From the NCBI GenBank assembly GCA_018105865.1, contig CM030836.1:21314443-21378442 (forward strand): a stretch of DNA of 64,000 bases. The letters are read 5' to 3'. The DNA comes from Metaphire vulgaris (lineage: Eukaryota > Annelida > Clitellata > Crassiclitellata > Megascolecidae). Of the stretch, positions 53,879 through 64,000 are shown in pieces; the first letter of the stretch is position 1, and every line of letters begins with the position of its first letter. The notes below the pieces were generated by a model. It was not told the DNA's origin and did not search any database. It worked only from the letters and a program-made list of their open reading frames with translations. Position numbers and translations under genes: made by a program.

Positions 53879-55582
53879 TCAAAAGATTTCGCATTGAATC
53901 GCTCCTCCTTCGGTTACCAAGGAACCACCAAAGACGACATCGACCGTCGTCAAGGGATACCGACATTACCCGATTCTCCCATGGCAACCATGACAGACGC
54001 CTGGAATCATCATCATCATCATCATCACCGCCACCCACTCCCTCACCCCGGTTCCATCTCTTCCCGCTGCGAAGCATTCTTTCCCCCGGGGGGAAAGACG
54101 GATAACCCAGCGCTTTCGTCATCCCCCCTCCGCGAGAAGGTCGCCTCCCTTAAGACCCTCTGCGATCGACCGGCGCTGTATTCGCCCCAGTTCCAAAGCG
54201 GAAATGACCTAATGACCCATTCCGCTCCATTTGGATCTCATCACGTGGGGGGCGTCGGAACCTTTCCTCCTTCCACCCCTACGACATCTATCAGTCGGGT
54301 CCGATGTTAGCCTCTGTCGACGCTGGTTGTCCATACGCTGGTCACCTGTACGGAGATCTCGCCGGCGGCACCACGTCTACGTCTCAGAGACAGGGAACCA
54401 CGACATTCAACAGCGACGCTTTCTATCAACAGTTCAGTCAAGATTAGGTCTCATCTCACTCTCTCTGATAAGACGATCGTACTTTGTGTGGCTTCCGGTT
54501 GCAAATAAATATATCCAATGTTAATCGACAATAAGTTTGCAGGGTCACGGCATCTTACAAAGCTGCTGACGTGAGTCGCACATGCAGTTCCAAAAAGGTT
54601 GGGTTACCCTGGCCTATACTGTAGTACAGTGGTTCCCAAACCATGGCCCGCGGGCCAAAAATGGCCCGCCGCGTCCTTCAGAATGGCCCGCGACAATTAT
54701 CCGAGTTTAAGGACATGTTTGGTTTTCAAAAATTTACACTAATAATGTTTCAGCAACTTATTAGGTTATTATGAACCATTAGGTCAAGTTTACACTGTAA
54801 TTTAAAGCAATCATCCTAAATTTACATACTTTGATTCTAAAACGTAGACTTGGTGAACTCCACAAATTATAACTCTGCGTCTTTAAGTCGTAAATTAGTG
54901 GAGTTTTGCGTCTTAATAATATTCGAGGTCTTTGGATTTAGCTTTCCACATCTTTCGCGCGTATATAAACAGAGGCTAATATACGCGTTCGACTGTTATG
55001 TTCAATGTTTTTGTCGTTATTATCGACAATTGTAACCTTTATCGAAATCGAACAGTTGCAATGAGTTTATCGAAAAATTAAACAAAATAAGCGTAATGTC
55101 GACTGCAGTAAAAATACGATTGGTCGAGAATTTCAGAAAGAATGGGCAGATCAGTATAGGCCTATGTTTGCAAGTGGTCCCAGACTCCCCCCAGTGGCCA
55201 GTCAGTCAGTGTCTCTATATGCGGATCTTTAGTTTCAGCTGCAAAAGTACAATGTCAAACGACACTATATGTAGGCATTTATGTGGACATTGCTGAGCAA
55301 TATAGGCCTACGATTTGGTTTGACTCGTTTTCTGCTAAGAAGTTCATAGAAAGCAAACACCGCTTTCGGCTTACAGATGACTATTTGGCTGCACAAAATG
55401 TTTGGGAAACTCTGCAATAAACGATGAACACAACTTCTGGCAATTCATTCGCTTCGTCCATTAACACCAGTGGCGTAGCCAGGATTCCGGAATGGAGAGG
55501 GAGGGGCAGGCGGACACCGACCATTTTCGGGTGAAAAGTCTTAAAAGTCTCATGGCGCGTCAAGAGCTTTGGCATTAACACG

Positions 55583-55627
<45 letters not shown>

Positions 55628-56118
55628 TATTGAACTTCTATAGCGCCATTTTATAGTATTGCCATTGGCATCGGTCGATGGTCGCTCTTTGATGCTAATC
55701 GTAGGCCCTAGGTCTATTCCACAATTGTCAAATCCCAAAGAACTTAGGCCTATCTAATGAAAAGCATACAATTAATTTGTCAATTCGTCTATGCAACTGG
55801 GTCAACGATTGGATGAATTGAACCTGTTTAGGCATGCAACTGGGTCAACGCCTGACCCAGGAACCGCACCAGTTCAAAAGGTCGATTGAACGCAAGAAGC
55901 GCAAACCGTACACGAGATATCAGACAATAATCCTCGAAAACGAGTTCGTTACGAACGGATACATCACGAGACAGAGGCGCTACGAGATCTCCTGTCACCT
56001 GCACCTGTCCGAAAGACAGGTCAAGGTATGGTTCCAGAACAGACGGATGAAGAAGAAGAAGCTGAACGAAAGGGCAAAGGTCATGTTCAAGGAAACCCTG
56101 TCCGCCGTCATTCCGTGA
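53879..56118 (+). CDS. Hox11/13: Posterior (AbdB-class) Hox transcription factor
   Basis: The homeobox exon (about 55832 or 55861 to 56118) encodes [19 protein letters not shown] and [16 protein letters not shown]. This is a complete homeodomain with Gln50/Asn51 and the RKKRKPYT arm of posterior Hox proteins. It ends 17 residues later at TGA. The upstream coding exon begins after a strong acceptor (TCTTTTTTCAG, 53878). ATG 53981 (MATMTDAWN then a His run) is a likely start, with open frame upstream as well. That frame runs to about 54245, then homologous-looking sequence ([13 protein letters not shown] ... [11 protein letters not shown]) continues in another frame. One extra G in the six-G run at 54247-54252 would join them. 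A donor at 54437 (TTCA|GTCAAG) matches the phase of the acceptor before 55832; this junction is uncertain. Hox11/13 proteins pattern posterior structures as DNA-binding regulators. The paralogue number rests on homeodomain appearance only. Confidence 0.85.
54627..54710 (+). mobile_element. hAT-type terminal sequence
   Basis: CAGTGGTTCCCAAACCATGG matches the widespread CAGTGGTTCYCAAAC ends of hAT transposons. Only one end was seen, in the Hox intron. Confidence 0.45.
55468..55560 (+). mobile_element. One end of a CAGNGGCGTAGC-family element
   Basis: CAGTGGCGTAGCCAGGATTC begins at 55468, matching the family at 37894, 50346 and 52208. No matching right end was found before the homeobox exon. 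Confidence 0.5.
55584..55650. repeat. (CAT)n microsatellite with linked AACTTCTATAGCGCC motif
   Basis: CAT units to about 55628, then TGAACTTCTATAGCGCCATT. It lies in the Hox intron, about 180 bp before the homeobox exon. Confidence 0.9.
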
Positions 56119-56280
56119 CGAGCAATGAGGTCAGGTCGTGAACCGGTCTAAATATAGAAACGGCGTCGTGACTTCTCTTGCGCATGCGCCGTCAGCCTCG
56201 AGGCTGGTCTTTTTGTAGCGCCTATTTTAAATGTGTATGTGAACAGAGCAGCTGAACGCGTCGGTCTTTCTTCATCATTG

Positions 56281-56459
56281 CAGGGGCGGCTCCAGGGTTT
56301 GGCAAGTTGGAGGGGGCGTTTGGGTGGCATCTAAGCATGGGGCAACCATTTGTTGATAGGTATACACATTAGTAAATATAGGGTCCCAACAGAGGGACAC
56401 TGTAGGGCCAGACATTCAATAGGGGCAGACCCCCGAACCCCCATGTGGAGCTGCCACTG
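56281..56459. mobile_element. CAGTGGCGGCTC-family MITE, copy 2
   Basis: 179 bp, from CAGGGGCGGCTCC to GGAGCTGCCACTG. Flanks CATCATTG and CTCCATTG match at six of eight positions, a decayed 8 bp duplication. Interior matches copy 1. Confidence 0.75.
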
Positions 56460-56726
56460 CTCCATTGATGTCACGTGTACGACGTAGACATGAATCATGA
56501 CTGCTTATCGTTCAATTTCATCATTGCACTGCTCATGCTCGAATTTTCTCTGGCGCTGTATAACAGTATAAGGACATTTTGGCGAAGTGCAGAATATTTT
56601 AATTACCTAATTATTGTCAACTTTCGATTTCCACCGAAAGTTCTTTTTATCTGACGCCAGAATGGCCTTCGTCAGTTCAGGACAAGAATATCGAGACATC
56701 GGCCGATTCTCCCTCTCATCATATAG

Positions 56727-56806
56727 TTAACCCCTTAACTGGGGATCCCGGATATATCCGTCCATTTTACATTGAGTTACAGTTAAATACACGGTTAAGG
56801 GGTTAA
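56727..56806 (+). mobile_element. 80 bp TTAA-bounded miniature element, copy 2
   Basis: Same orientation as copy 1 and nearly identical (AAATACACGG instead of AAATAAACGG). Bounded by TTAA on both sides. Confidence 0.75.
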
Positions 56807-57259
56807 CAGACAGACCGATCCATTAATGGACAGACGGCATGAGAGACGAAGATGGGGAGAGAAAGGTGATTCTCACTACAGAGACTATACGTTTACACGC
56901 TGCATTCATGTTCTGTTTAATTTTCCAAGATTTTGATCGGCCTGTTTGTCAACAGTGAAATTCTTCTATTGTAAAGACGAGTACACCTACAGACGAAGGT
57001 GCACCGTTGGTCTAATGCTATTCCTATAGGACCTAATTAGTTATCTACCAATTACTTGGGCCAACGCTAACCGCATAAAACCGTGGCGCTACAGAAGCGA
57101 TCAATGGGCGTGCGATGTTCGCAATTTCTTCATCTGCGTTTGTCGTTTCTCACTTAAAACGTTCTTCGGAAGAAAGAATCCGCGTCTTTTTGTCTCTTTT
57201 TGTGCATGACATTTTATCCGTGGAATAGTTTCATCGTTGTTTTTCGTCCGCGTCGTAAT

Positions 57260-57401
57260 CAGTGTTTTATCCAGACTCCAGGCCTTTGGGGGGGGATTGA
57301 GGCTTTCGGGGGGGATCGACTTGGTTGGAGGAGAAAAGACACAGTTCAATGCAAAATTTGTGTAAGTGCTGGGATTGGGGGATTTTGAGGTGGGGGAATC
57401 T
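57260..57401. mobile_element. Left part of CAGTGTTTTATACAGGCC-family element
   Basis: CAGTGTTTTATCCAGACTCC then GGCCTTTGGGGG; interior GTGTAAGTGCTGGGATTGGG. A matching right end (TCTAACAGGCCTGTAAAAAA then CACTG, to 57665) follows after a microsatellite, so both may belong to one expanded copy. Confidence 0.55.
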
Positions 57402-57503
57402 GAGCGGACTTCAACTTCAACATTGCCATCTTCTGTCCACCATTGACATGTCAGCGTTGTCAAAGCGCTTTTGACTTTGGTAACAGCGCTATAAAAATTG
57501 TCT

Positions 57504-57504
<1 letters not shown>

Positions 57505-57536
<32 letters not shown>

Positions 57537-57556
57537 AGTAGTAGGGAGTAGTAGTA

Positions 57557-57609
<53 letters not shown>

Positions 57610-57634
57610 TAATAATAATAATAATAATAATAAT
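57505..57634. repeat. (GTA)n then (AAT)n microsatellite
   Basis: Starts just after GCGCTATAAAAATTG (reverse of the AACTTCTATAGCGCC motif) and ends at the right terminal repeat of the element above. Confidence 0.93.
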
Positions 57635-58104
57635 CTCCCTTCTAACAGGCCTGTAAAAAACACTGGGCGTAATATAACAGTCAGAGATGGCAATGGATCA
57701 TACATGGGTCAAAGGTTCAATAGGTCACGTGGGTCACGTGACTCTTTGTTGGAAACTGGTGTTTATAAAATGTACCTCCAAGCTTGTTTACTGAATGACT
57801 ATATATAATGTTGAATGATTTGAAAGAGTGTTACTGTATAGGCCTATACTGTATACGTTATTGTATTTAACTGTTATAGGTCACTTTTAGACCAAAGAAA
57901 CGACAAATGTTGCTAATATGATGCCTTGTTTACCTTAGTTTGGCAGACGCATTGTGTTTAATTAACTATAAGCGGTTAATTCTCGTCTAATATTACGGCA
58001 TTCCGATATAAAGTCCAGATGTTCTCACGCGTCTCGCTGTCAGTGCAAAGAGTTCGAGGAATCTACCAAAAGCTTACAGACCATTCAGACTATGCAGTTT
58101 TACC

Positions 58105-58235
58105 TTCGCAGCCAAAGCTGCCACCCATTTGCCGCCGCCCTCTATAGCGAATGAAGGCTGAGTCGAACTTAGGGGCTCCTGCGGGAGTCGAACCCGTTTC
58201 GTCAGCGTCTTACCAATCTGCCATATTCCCGACCA
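58105..58235 (-). mobile_element. tRNA-derived SINE-like element, copy 2 (truncated)
   Basis: On the minus strand, ATGGCAGATTGGTAAGACGC resembles box A and GGGTTCGACTCCCG fits box B exactly. The next ~80 bp (AGGAGCCCCTAAG, CTCAGCCTTCATTCGCTA) match copy 1 at 23284-23590. Confidence 0.6.
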
Positions 58236-58333
58236 CCCATTTATTAAGTCAGGAATATGGCGTCCGCGTATTTCTGTCGCTATTTCGGTCTTTTTAAAGT
58301 TTAGCCTATATATACTTCGCGGTCCGTGTGCGT

Positions 58334-58413
58334 TTAACCCCTTAACTGGGTATTTAACTGTAACTCAATGTAGAATGGACGGATATATCCGGGGTCCCCA
58401 GTTAAGGGGTTAA
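58334..58413 (-). mobile_element. 80 bp TTAA-bounded miniature element, copy 3 (inverted)
   Basis: Opposite orientation to copies 1 and 2, same length, TTAA at both ends. Here the two ends match as TTAACCCCTTAACTGGG over 17 bases, making it the most symmetric copy. Confidence 0.75.
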
Positions 58414-59692
58414 ATGTTTGCTTTCATTTATTCTATATAGGACTATTTGTTGAACGGCGTGTCGTTAGCTAATCTGTTTCTGTTTTAAAATGCCCGCAAT
58501 GGAATCCTGCACTTAAGATAGACCTGCATTCGTAAGCATTGCCGATATAGGAGTTGGTCTTAGATTTTGATTGAAGGCTAAAATGTTGTTGCTATTTCTC
58601 GAGTGATTTGACATTTAATGTCCTAATTAAATGTTCCGATGAACGACCCGTGTGTAGGCTATACAAGAACTTTACGCTATAATTTCCACTGACTGCTTCA
58701 TTTTGCTGCTATAGGCTATTTAAATTGTTTATAGCAAAACCAGTGACATGTCTTCCTGACCCATGCATGTATGGATGCATGGAGGCGTAATTCTTTATGC
58801 CTATAAGTCAGATGGAAACGATCTCTTAATGTGTTTATACGAGCGCCATCAGGAATCCTCAGAAGCTCATCTGATCTCTGCGTTCGTTGGCCATTTATAG
58901 TTCTATTAACTTACGTATATTCGAGGAGTTTAATTGCCTTTTTAAAATTACTAGAGCCTAATTCAGAGACCAGAGAAGAATCATTCAACACTATATACAT
59001 ATACATATATATATATAATTTTTAAATTTATATATATATATATGCCTGTACTGTATATAATTATATAAATTTTGCTCGGTGACTGTTATAATTACGCAAA
59101 CGAAGTTCTGTGTTTTTAGTTGAACGCATTTTGGCCAATATTTGAAGTTATTTTTGTTACTTTGTTTATTTTGTTGAAGATGATTTTACGATTTAGTGTT
59201 GATCAGAATTATTGATCTTGTGATTTTACTGTCAGAGTTAAAGGTTTATATACTACATCTCTTACATTCCGTTCCTTCCCGTTTCAATTAGTAAAGTTTT
59301 GACAGTATACAATATACATACATACATATATATACATACATAGTTGACTTTCCAATATTCAAAGCGCTTAGCTAAGGCGCCCAGATCCCCATGCTAGCCT
59401 ACCCAAATATTAAACTCTAAATCCGCCTATGGTTTCACGGCTGCAGTCTCCGCCTCCTTCGGTGGATGCGGCTGTTGTAGTATAGTCTATGGACCTACTG
59501 TAACCGTCTTCTTATTATAGCTTCTATGGTCTTCCGTTTTTTCTCGTGTTCTGCATTCGCGTATAGCCTACATATATAATGGCAGTATCATCATGTATAA
59601 TTATATAGTTGCTTTCTGCCAACTCATTAGCGGCAATAGCTAGACACAAAACTTTTCCATGATGGCAGTATGTGAACGTATTAAGAGCATAT

Positions 59693-59729
<37 letters not shown>

Positions 59730-59749
59730 AATATAGCATTTGTATAGCG

Positions 59750-59862
59750 CAGTGTTTTATCCATGCAGACCTGTTAGGGGGAGACGCCCCAAACCACAAA
59801 ATCTCCCAAATCCCAGCACGGACACAGAGATTTTTCACTGAACTGTGTCTCTTCTCCAATTA
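59750..59862. mobile_element. Left part of CAGTGTTTTATACAGGCC-family element
   Basis: CAGTGTTTTATCCATGCAG, ACCTGTTAGGGGGAGACGCC, and then AAATCCCAGCACGGACACAG, the reverse complement of the interior at 57360-57380. Confidence 0.5.
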
Positions 59863-59863
59863 A

Positions 59864-59867
<4 letters not shown>

Positions 59868-59932
<65 letters not shown>
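59868..59932. repeat. (AT)n microsatellite
   Basis: About 32 AT units. Confidence 0.95.
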
Positions 59933-59933
<1 letters not shown>

Positions 59934-60049
59934 TATACAATAATACAGCCCACGTGTATAGGCCTATTTGCTTATTAAGGGACTAGCCGTACGTTTTCGT
60001 TTACGGTTTGGATTAGCGTTTTTCCAAGTCATTTAGAATCCAGTATTTA

Positions 60050-60214
60050 GTAATTGGGGGGGAGGGCGTTGGGGTGACAACTTCTAAGCATGCATGGGGC
60101 CAACTATTTGTTACTAAGTATTTAGTAGTAAGGCCTACAGGGTCCCAGCAGGGGCCACTGGGGGCAGGCATTCAATAAGGGGAACTGCCCCCCCCCGCCC
60201 CCATGCCGCCACTG
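60050..60214. mobile_element. CAGTGGCGGCTC-family MITE, copy 3 (left end decayed)
   Basis: The interior (CAACTTCTAAGCATG, CAACTATTTGTTA, AGGGTCCCAGCAGGGG) and right end ATGCCGCCACTG match copies 1 and 2. Confidence 0.65.
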
Positions 60215-60638
60215 GTCTCTTCCCCTGCCTCGTTCCAACTAAAGTCGTTTTAAGCCACCCTATACGATCCTTCGCAGTCATAGACCCTAGCTGCATGCAG
60301 TCGAGAGCAGCCCAGAGCTCCGTGCAACACGGTCGCCTATTGGCTGTTGCTGGGCAGAATGTCCTCTACGACTGACGTCATTGTCGTCTGCCGGAGGTCG
60401 TTGCGTTGGAGACAAGGTCACCTTGAGACGTTTTGTGTCTCCTTATTATGCGCAAAATGTGGGCTTAACAGTTTGTCTAGACATAACATCGCTGGCCATG
60501 GAAACTGCTGTTAGGCCTAAGATCCTAGTCAGGTGTTACGAATGACAGTTGTAAAAATGAACAGCACAGTTCTTATGAAAGCAAGCATCATTGAGTCTGA
60601 AATACCTGTAAGATTATACTCCGGAACGGTTGTAAGCG

Positions 60639-60669
<31 letters not shown>

Positions 60670-60964
60670 GCGACAGACCTAAATCCAAAGCTATTCAATG
60701 ATAGAATTTTAGGAAGATGATTAATGTATGGTTTGACTTTGACATAATTGTTTGGTGAATTGTGGATTTGTCTTCAGTCTTTGTTCTTTCTGATAAAAAT
60801 GTTGCCTCTGTTGATTTCAGCCGCCAACACGACACACAGCAAAAGCAGTGTTACGAAGGTCGATCTAATTAAAGATTTTTACTTTTCCAAAATACAAATC
60901 AAGCGTTAACAAAGCCTTTTTCTCAGCTCACATCTGCGTTTAGGCGTCCAATGAGGAAGGTTGT

Positions 60965-61181
60965 GGGCGGAGCGAGGCGTTTGCGCTGTGTTCCTATTGG
61001 CCAATGCGGCAGTCCATCAAACGCTCTGCCGGTCTTTGATGTCGCCGACGTGGAAATACTTTGACCGTAGATACACAAACGCCTGTCCGCCGTCCAAGTG
61101 GACTGTAAATGCCTAATAATAAAACGACGGTTCTTTGTAGAGAGCCGCTGTTGCGTTTTTAATATCCGAAATAATTTCCAG
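60965..61181 (+). promoter_or_regulatory. Candidate promoter and non-coding first exon of the second Hox gene
   Basis: A GC-richer patch with GGGCGG at 60965-60970, the palindromic double CCAAT box ATTGGCCAAT at 60996-61005, and a strong splice donor TTCCAG|GTAAGA at 61181/61182. This is upstream of the exon at 62715 in the same orientation. TAATAATAAAACG near 61114 resembles a Cdx/posterior Hox site. Transcription start is not determined. Confidence 0.35.
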
Positions 61182-61311
61182 GTAAGATAATTAATCTAAT
61201 CGCGTATTTCTCAAGGGCCAGTGAGAAGCCAGCTTATCAGATTTAGATCCGCTGGAAAAATAAATTTTAAAAATAAGTATGTCGCTAACGTAGAAGTACG
61301 CAGCACCTAAA

Positions 61312-61550
<239 letters not shown>

Positions 61551-62604
61551 AGAGACAGTGACACAGTGGACAGGAGTGGAGCTGGTGGTTTCACAGCTAA
61601 AATGCCGAGATAGCCTATAGGACCTGCGTCTTCTCATCCTCTGCTTTTGTTATTTCGCAGAAATGTTTCCCGTCTCTTCTTCGAAAGCACTTTTTCATTT
61701 TTGAGCTTGTTTTTCTTTCGAAGCCCAAATTTTGGCTGAAGAAAATTTATTCAATTATTTTGAGCAAATAACTGAATTGACTGGACGAACACAGAAAATG
61801 ACGGAGTCTTAAAAAGAACAACAGAAGATAGAGAGAACATCGGAGGAAAATGACCGTCAACTCCCGATAAAGGAAGACACATGCATAAAGAAAGAACGGA
61901 ATTGGCAAAAATCAATCAAAAAACTTCAATTTCTACTATTAACAGACAAATCGGCAAATGATAATTTCTGTGGAGCAGCAAATGAATAATCATGAGAATC
62001 ATTGGATACTCTTCTGAATGTTTGCATATCTATAGCCTATACTGTAGGAATTGTCCTTACACAGTCCAATGTCAAACAGAGTAGGCCTATCAATTTTAAG
62101 ATACACCATAGCACAGATATGTCAGTCGCGGTGCAATATATAGCACACATGTCGGTCTCAGATGGGGGGATATCCCTGGAGGGAAGGAGTTGCGCAGGGG
62201 GAATCTTGGGCTTCAGCCCCCCCCCCACCCAAACCTAAAATCCTGGCTACGTCCCTGTCTCCATCACCCAACTTTGTTACCACTCTGCTAACTTCCAACC
62301 CCTAATATTACTGGGTGAACATTTCCAACTTAGAGACCCGTGAATTTAAACTGGCATGTGTGTGTGTGTGTGCGCCGTACAGTAAATTGGCCATTCTTGA
62401 CTGTTAAGTGGGCCTATTTATGCAAAAGTTAGTTTAGAAACGTTGGACAAAGTCTTTAAAACAGGCGCGTGCATTTTAGGAGCTATTTAATTAAAAGAAG
62501 AGTTTTTGGAATATTTGTAAGTGCTGAGATACTACTTACTTACTTACTTACTTACCCTAAATTCTGCCAAGTACGAAACGTTAAATACCACTTTAACGAA
62601 AAAG

Positions 62605-62637
62605 TCACACACACACACACACTGTGACACACACTGT

Positions 62638-62671
<34 letters not shown>
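62605..62671. repeat. (CA)n microsatellite
   Basis: CA units with two ACTGTGAC interruptions, ending about 45 bp before the ATG at 62715. A short (ACTT)n run precedes it at about 62533-62556. Confidence 0.93.
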
Positions 62672-62672
<1 letters not shown>

Positions 62673-62714
62673 TGTGTATATGGTTGTGGTCATGCATGCA
62701 GTTGAGAAGGGGCG

Positions 62715-63430
62715 ATGGATGTTGCTGGATCATCTTCGTTGATGGGGCGACAGTTTGGCGCCTGCAGTGGATCGGTGGAATTCCTACGGAACTCCGGTCA
62801 AACGATGCTCCCCCCGCATCACTCCTCCACGCACGCCGTCTCCGGATGGGGCAGTTACTCGAAGGCCAATCACCATGTCAGCGCCTTCGAACCGTTCGAG
62901 TTGACGCACTCTCCATGCACCTCCCGTTCCCTCTACCACCAGAGCTCGGCCGCCGCCGCAGCCGCAGCCGCAGCCGCAGCCGCGTTCGCCGAGGAGATCC
63001 GGGCGGGTTCGTCGATGCCGTCTGCCGCCGACATCCACCACTTCCGGTCTTCCCTTCTTGGTCAGTCGTTTTCGTCCGTCGCCCACTCGGCCGCCGCCGC
63101 CGCCGACCTGTTCTCTGCAGCGTCCAGCGGATGCATGCAGCCTCCTCTGCAGGGCCCAACGCTCGGCGCCTTTCGGTCGCTGCAGCCGCCGCCGCCGCCT
63201 CCATGCAGCGCCTCCATTCCGTTCAACAGCAGCAGCGCGACATCTACCACCCGGGAGCGTTCTCCGCTCCCTCAGCTGCAGGTGCGTCTCTCATCACGGA
63301 ACTCAACGGAGTGTCTGGCAGTCGGATGGACGTCGTCAGTCACCTTCCATCGGACAACGCCTACGCCGTCCAACAACAGACGACGACGCCCAATAAGAGC
63401 GCCAACGGAGGAGGAGGAGGAGGAGGAGGA
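62715..63430 (+). CDS. First coding exon of a probable second posterior Hox gene (partial)
   Basis: Opens at ATG 62715 with MDVAGSSSLMGRQFGACSG and continues with alanine-rich, Ser/Pro-rich sequence (AFEPFELTHSP, IHHFRSSLLGQSFSSVAHS, GPTLGAFRSLQ), typical of Hox N-terminal regions and similar in style to the gene at 53.9 kb. Two models exist. Either the exon ends at CAG|GTGCGT (63281/63282) in the starting frame, or a one-base break in the GCC run near 63190 moves coding into the frame with RDIYHPGAFSAPSAAGASL and SGSRMDVVSHLPSDNAYAV. That frame would end at GGAG|GTCAGT near 63430. The second looks more protein-like. The homeobox would lie beyond the window, so identity as Hox is inference from composition, orientation and neighbour. 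Confidence 0.55.
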
Positions 63431-64000
63431 GGTCAGTGCAGAAGAGATTCAATCGCTCATTCGACGGCGCTGCAGTATATAGAACCATCCGTCGATTTTT
63501 AGAGAACGTATTCTTGGGGGTGGGCGACTCTTGTCCCATAATTTTCTATTTCCGGGAGAGGGTTGGCGGATTTAAATTGAAAATGTTGTGCTCGAATGGT
63601 CTTCGGTATAAGCTTAATATTCATATTCGAAATTCATATTAATTCTTCAGAATCACGTGATCACGGCTTTCTTTTAGTCTTTAGTCGCCTTAAGCGGATT
63701 TGAAGCGAAATCTTTGATTATATAATAAGATTATCTTTCGAAACGCAGTGTATAAAAATGTGACCACAGAGGCCAGAAATTCTCTGTCCATTGACACTGA
63801 AGGTACGCCTCTACGTGTCGACAAATCATAAGCGAAGCAGCACGCCACCTGGCGAACGCCGACGCAAGCTGCGACATTCGTCGATAGCCAGGGAATGGGG
63901 GGAGGGACGGGGGGAGGGAGAGGAGACTGATTCGTCCGTTTCAGTTGAATCGGATGGATTTCCATAGTGTCCCTGGCACCCGATGAATTCGGAAAATTGT
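63431..64000. other. Probable intron sequence to end of window
   Basis: No coding feature recognised. It would lie in the intron following the exon at 62715. AT-rich, then a GGGAGG-rich patch at about 63895-63925. Confidence 0.4.

Larger units (their letters stand above)
56119..60960. other. Hox intergenic region, repeat-rich
   Basis: No gene recognised. It contains MITEs (56281-56459, 60050-60214), two 80 bp TTAA elements, CAGTGTTTTATACAGGCC-family ends, a second SINE-like copy, and triplet and AT microsatellites. AT-rich unique sequence fills the remainder. Confidence 0.45.

Overview
This is animal (metazoan) genomic DNA. Genes are split by GT-AG and GC-AG introns, one tRNA is of ordinary nuclear type, microsatellites are very dense, and there is a complete Ty3/gypsy LTR retrotransposon plus many miniature inverted-repeat elements. 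A posterior (AbdB-class) Hox homeobox with a Hox11/13-like sequence and frequent TAGGCCTA palindromes point to a marine invertebrate deuterostome, most likely an echinoderm. That taxonomic call is inference.

Layout. 1-10 kb: two same-strand ankyrin-repeat genes. The first (513-5472) has two exons, the second encoding a death-domain-like module; its intron holds an ~800 bp triplet-repeat array. The second (8653-9668) is a shorter paralogue with one reading-frame break. A tRNA-Ile(AAU) lies between them on the minus strand. 12.5-19.3 kb (+): an 11-exon long-chain fatty acid transport protein/acyl-CoA synthetase (SLC27A family). 22.4-26.5 kb (+): a 4-exon hexose-6-phosphate dehydrogenase/6-phosphogluconolactonase (H6PD). 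28.2-30.7 kb (-): RNA polymerase III subunit RPC5 (POLR3E), 3 exons. 33.1-39.1 kb (-): a 10-exon ceramide synthase, including a 51 bp exon. 39.85-50.27 kb (+): a Ty3/gypsy element with ~2 kb LTRs and a TTAA target duplication, inserted about 0.8 kb upstream of the ceramide synthase start codon. 50.3-53.8 kb: repeats and miniature elements. 53.9-56.1 kb (+): a posterior Hox gene with its homeobox exon. 62.7-63.4 kb (+): the first coding exon of a probable second Hox gene that runs off the window.

The genes do not form an operon. The three metabolic genes (fatty acyl-CoA formation, ER-lumen NADPH supply, ceramide synthesis) act at the ER, but their proximity looks incidental. Exon boundaries were set by matching reading phase across splice sites and by family conservation. 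Three introns appear to use GC rather than GT donors. Several coding regions (second ankyrin gene, both Hox exons, retrotransposon pol) carry one-base frame breaks, and the two LTRs differ almost only by indels, so residual assembly indels are a serious possibility. The most interesting non-genic content is a set of ultra-short inverted-repeat elements (38, 59 and 80 bp), most with intact target duplications.
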